From assembly GCA_031403315.1 (NCBI GenBank), contig JANNTD010000038.1:1-5475 (forward strand): 5,475 nucleotides of DNA, given 5' to 3'. The stretch comes from DASYDU01 sp031403315. GTDB taxonomy: Bacteria > Planctomycetota > Planctomycetia > Pirellulales > Lacipirellulaceae. This document shows, in pieces, positions 4,845 to 5,475 of the stretch; position 1 is the first letter of the stretch; each line of letters opens with the position of its first letter. The notes below the pieces were generated by a model. It was given only the letters and a program-made list of their open reading frames with translations, was not told where the DNA came from and made no database searches. A program made the translations under genes and the position numbers.

Positions 4845-5475
4845 GTGAAGCCTACTGCGCCGACAGTCTCGAGCTGCTGGGTTCAATGCCCGCTGGCAGT
4901 ATCGACCTGGTTCTCACGTCGCCGCCATATGCGCTCCATTTCAAGAAAGAGTATGGCAACGCCGATCAGTCGGAATACGTTGAATGGTTCTTGCCTTTTG
5001 CCCGGCAGATCAAGCGAGTCTTGAAAGAGGATGGCAGCTTCGTCCTCAACGTAGGTGGAGCTTGGACGCCCGGTGCTCCGCTTCGGTCGCTCTATCATTT
5101 CCGTCTGCTGCTCGCGCTATGTGACGATGTTGGCTTCAATCTCTGCCAGGAGTTCTTCTGGTACAATCCCGCAAAAATGCCGGCTCCGGCTGAATGGGTA
5201 AACGTCCGACGGATTCGCGTCAAAGACTCCGTCGAGTACATTTTTTGGTTGTCAGCCAGCCCACATCCCAAGGCTGACAACACGCAAGTATTGCAGGAAT
5301 ATAGTCCGGACATGCGGCGCTTGATCAAGCGTGGCGTGAAGCAAACTGTCCGGCCGTCGGGCCATAATATTAAAGAATCGTTTGCTGCCGATAAGGGCGG
5401 CTCGATTCCTCCAAATCTCATCGAATGCGGCAACAACGAAAGCAACAGCTTCTACATCAAGGAATCCAAGCGGCT
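4811..5475 (+). CDS. DNA methyltransferase, probably N4-cytosine, M.PvuII-like (truncated by window end)
   Basis: The first 221 residues are present; the gene runs off the window. It would transfer a methyl group from S-adenosylmethionine to DNA to protect it from the overlapping nuclease. The catalytic motif IV, TSPPY (36-40), comes near the N-terminus. Together with the absence of an FxGxG motif I so far, this implies the beta order with motif I still to come. The TSPPYALHFKKEYGN segment (36-50), WVNVRRIRVKDSVEY (129-143), RPSGHNI (181-187) and GGSIPPNL (196-203) closely recall M.PvuII, an m4C enzyme acting on CAGCTG; this comparison is from memory. ATG 4811 overlaps the nuclease end by 34 bases. 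No other ATG, GTG or TTG lies between it and the upstream in-frame stop (4772-4774), and no Shine-Dalgarno sequence precedes it, so translational coupling to the nuclease is likely. An N6-adenine specificity is less likely, since that usually has DPPY. Confidence 0.92.
   Translation, partial: MQFEPLYQTELGEAYCADSLELLGSMPAGSIDLVLTSPPYALHFKKEYGNADQSEYVEWFLPFARQIKRVLKEDGSFVLNVGGAWTPGAPLRSLYHFRLLLALCDDVGFNLCQEFFWYNPAKMPAPAEWVNVRRIRVKDSVEYIFWLSASPHPKADNTQVLQEYSPDMRRLIKRGVKQTVRPSGHNIKESFAADKGGSIPPNLIECGNNESNSFYIKESKR

Noticed and set aside
5095..5445. 116-codon open frame on the minus strand
   Set aside because: Antisense to the methyltransferase coding sequence, which shows clear family motifs through this stretch.

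Overview
The window looks like a piece of a GC-rich bacterial chromosome, most likely from a planctomycete (Pirellulales-like). The organism call is an inference. It rests on the rhomboid N-terminus beginning MGIYDRDY, a style I associate with planctomycete homologues, on genes without clear Shine-Dalgarno sequences, and on long hairpin-rich intergenic stretches. No rRNA or marker gene is present to confirm it.

Left part (about 119-3363), all on the minus strand. In transcription order this holds an uncharacterised membrane-anchored coiled-coil protein, then a rhomboid intramembrane serine protease, then a TIGR01777/YfcH-type NAD(P)-binding epimerase-like protein. A good sigma70-like promoter (3460-3488) precedes the first gene. 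The two intergenic gaps are packed with inverted repeats: a hairpin cluster at 2013-2149, and a heptamer-repeat inverted array at 1018-1107 that runs into the start codon of the epimerase gene. Whether the three genes form one operon is uncertain; the gaps are about 100-125 bases and hairpins could separate them. Positions 1-118 hold no gene I can support.

Middle part (about 3493-4226). Roughly 730 bases lie between the divergent gene blocks with no convincing coding sequence. The stretch holds repeated GGCGACAAGTTT elements spaced near 20 bases, several stem-loops, short TTTTTGGC direct repeats, and the likely promoter and operator region of the next genes.

Right part (4227 to the window edge), plus strand. 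A restriction-modification pair: a 205-residue PD-(D/E)XK nuclease-like protein with a good ribosome binding site, overlapped by 34 bases by a DNA methyltransferase of the beta type (TSPPY motif near the N-terminus) that is cut by the window end. The methyltransferase resembles the N4-cytosine enzyme M.PvuII. The nuclease is the least familiar part and the most interesting candidate. Two sampled 60-base lines in the methyltransferase have 36 and 30 G+C, against 39 in a line of the epimerase gene. This fits, but does not prove, acquisition of the RM pair by transfer.
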